Shown here piece by piece: positions 10,867-12,362 of a stretch of 12,362 nucleotides of DNA. The DNA is from CAVIQK01 sp964613035. Its GTDB lineage: Bacteria > Bacillota > Clostridia > Christensenellales > DTU072. The stretch's first letter is position 1. The number at the start of each line of letters is the position of its first letter. The DNA is taken from positions 1 to 12,362 of the forward strand of contig CAZTFQ010000027.1 in the NCBI GenBank assembly GCA_964613035.1, in the 5' to 3' direction. A program made the translations under genes and the position numbers. Under the pieces are notes generated by a model. The model was not told the DNA's origin and did no database searches. It worked only from the letters and a program-made list of their open reading frames with translations.

Positions 10867-12362
10867 TTAAGAGATAAATACCTGAATTTCGCCTGTTTTG
10901 AGATCGTAGCAGATTATGTTGTATGACCCCGACGTAGGAATCGCGTCATTGGCGAACCATGTGTCGGTAAAATATAATTTGTTGTTGTATACACAAGGTG
11001 CGCCGATGTAATTATCTTCCGAGAAGGTCGTTATTTGCTGAGCCTCGGAGTCTGCGGATAAGGCGATTCTGTAGAGACCTGTTCCCGAGGAAGAAGCTTC
11101 CGAGTGTCTGAAATAGTACAGATATCCGTCGTATAAGAAATAACTCTTAGGCATCTGGAGCATTCCGCAAGACACTTCAGTCACGACGGTGGCGGAGGCG
11201 AGGTCGAACACGACGACTTTATTGGAAGCGGCATTGTCCTGAGTGTAACACAGCTTGCCGTCGTCGGTGATTATGTAGTCGGCTACGTTTTTGATTTTCG
11301 TCGATACCTTGGTAGCGGAATCGCGGGTCGAGAGGTCGTAAGAGTACAGGTCGTTGTCGGCGACGAAGTAGAGCTTGTTACCGTATATCGTCGTGGGGTA
11401 GTCGTCCGTGCCGCAATCTTCGAATATAACGGTGTCGTCCGTGCCGTCGTAATTCATACGGTTGAGAGTGTTTTGACCGGAAAAATTAAGATAGTATATT
11501 CCGTCTTCGGCAAAAGATAGGTGATAACACTTGTCCTTGGACAGACGCGTTTCTTTGCCTGTCGTCAAGTCGAGAGAATATAGGTCGAAGCTGGTCTTAA
11601 TACGTACGGTTGCGTAATATAAGACGTTGTCGTGTATAGAGAAGTCGGCTACCTCGAGACTTGTGATTCTGGAAGAAATCGCGGTAGAGAAATCGTATTT
11701 ATACAATCTGCCGCCGTCTTTCATATTGATAAAATACAATACGTCGTCCGACACGATGTTACGCGAGTAATAAGTGGAAGCAACGAAAGGCTCTTCCGTC
11801 GGGACGAAGCCTTCCATGAGGTCCGTTTCTGCTTTCGTGAGTCCCGAAAATCTGTACAGATGCTTGGAAGATGCTCTGTAATAGTAGAGATTTTCTCCGT
11901 CGGATGACAGAGAATAGAGATTGTCTTCTTCTCCGTCTACGACGCGAGTTCCGCCGATAATGCTTTCTTGCCAGTCGGAACCGTTTTTGTCTACTCTGTA
12001 TATGCCGTCCCCGAACAGAGAGGAAGAAATCATATCCGTGTTGACGAAATAGAGATAATCGCCTACGATTGTCAGATACTTACCTTTGGCGTACGATATT
12101 TTTTTGACAGAGGAGCTGTCATCGGATACTTCGGAAAAAACTCCGGAAAGGTCTATGGAATATATAGTCGCGCCCGCGCTTAAATTGTCGAGAGTGACGT
12201 GGCGCGTGAAGAAGAGCGTGCTACCGTCTAGGGCGAAGTCCGAGACCTTGTAATCGTATATGAGAGTAGGAGTCGCGTCGGAAGCTCCGGAAGGGACGCG
12301 ATACAATTTCTGTCCGTCGCCGTCGTGGGAGAAATAAACGTATCCGTTGACGACTACCAGCT
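10867..12362 (-). CDS. Beta-propeller-like repeat protein (DUF5050-type), 5' truncated
   Basis: The reading frame runs from the window edge to TAA (10869-10867). It stays open upstream of the only start-like codon (TTG at 12306), encoding VVVNGYVYFSHDGDGQKLYRV there, so the true N-terminus lies beyond the window. About 498 residues are visible. They consist of repeats of roughly 40-50 residues built on patterns such as LYFVN, LYYYRASSKHLYRF, KLYFVADNDLYSYDL and IYYLNFSGQNTLNRMNYDG, typical of DUF5050 / LRP1-like beta-propeller blades. The protein is rich in Asp, Ser and Tyr, with few Cys. Such proteins are usually secreted or lipid-anchored, but the signal peptide is not in view. Function is unknown; binding of surface ligands or sugars is only a possibility. 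Confidence 0.75.
   Translation of the reverse strand, partial: LVVVNGYVYFSHDGDGQKLYRVPSGASDATPTLIYDYKVSDFALDGSTLFFTRHVTLDNLSAGATIYSIDLSGVFSEVSDDSSSVKKISYAKGKYLTIVGDYLYFVNTDMISSSLFGDGIYRVDKNGSDWQESIIGGTRVVDGEEDNLYSLSSDGENLYYYRASSKHLYRFSGLTKAETDLMEGFVPTEEPFVASTYYSRNIVSDDVLYFINMKDGGRLYKYDFSTAISSRITSLEVADFSIHDNVLYYATVRIKTSFDLYSLDLTTGKETRLSKDKCYHLSFAEDGIYYLNFSGQNTLNRMNYDGTDDTVIFEDCGTDDYPTTIYGNKLYFVADNDLYSYDLSTRDSATKVSTKIKNVADYIITDDGKLCYTQDNAASNKVVVFDLASATVVTEVSCGMLQMPKSYFLYDGYLYYFRHSEASSSGTGLYRIALSADSEAQQITTFSEDNYIGAPCVYNNKLYFTDTWFANDAIPTSGSYNIICYDLKTGEIQVFIS

Noticed and set aside
10867..12306. TTG 12306 as a true start of the beta-propeller gene
   Set aside because: The frame stays open to the window edge and encodes another repeat-like segment upstream, so the gene is truncated by the window.

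Overview
The window looks like chromosomal DNA from an anaerobic member of the Bacillota, probably an uncultured gut-type Clostridia. The evidence is the strong AGGAGG-type ribosome binding sites, the SigH-like sigma factor in a gltX/mrnC/rlmB gene order known from Bacillus, Mini-RNase III, ATP-dependent PEP carboxykinase, several lipoprotein signal peptides, and a PerR/reverse-rubrerythrin peroxide defence cluster like that of clostridia. The species cannot be named from sequence reading alone. No phage, insertion sequence, CRISPR array, tRNA or rRNA was seen.

Layout. 1-288 is the 3' end of pckA. 289-721 is a gene-free stretch holding a 123-bp imperfect palindrome, a terminator, a second hairpin, a heptamer tandem repeat, and a promoter whose -35/-10 spacer contains a run of nine G. 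This promoter leads to an unrecognised lipoprotein gene (722-1474). That gene converges on an M20/PepV-type dipeptidase gene (1537-2772, minus) across a shared terminator. The dipeptidase gene is divergent from the next block.

2877-7642 is a tightly packed plus-strand block in which every junction overlaps or is coupled: RadC-family protein, gltX, mrnC, rlmB (4 nt after mrnC), sigH-like sigma factor, Ppx/GppA-like phosphatase. It joins tRNA charging, 23S rRNA maturation and modification, and a sigma factor. It resembles the Bacillus gltX-cysE-cysS-mrnC-rlmB-yacP-sigH locus with cysE, cysS and yacP missing and radC and ppx added at the ends. It is followed by an HtrA/DegP-like serine protease predicted to be a lipoprotein, with a GxDGxDG-type N-terminal module (7741-9261), and a terminator.

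9408-10786 is an oxidative-stress operon: a strong promoter with a Fur/PerR-like operator, then perR, reverse rubrerythrin, a BFD-like [2Fe-2S] protein, and a short rubredoxin with an unusual CxC first metal-binding pair. Together they would form a regulator, a peroxidase and likely small electron carriers. A bidirectional terminator separates this from a convergent, 5'-truncated gene for a large repeat (beta-propeller, DUF5050-like) protein on the minus strand (10867 to the window end).

No wholly new system is evident. The most interesting items are the poly-G promoter spacer, the four-gene peroxide cassette with its variant rubredoxin, the radC tail repeat that carries the gltX ribosome binding site, and the sigma factor/Ppx coupling.
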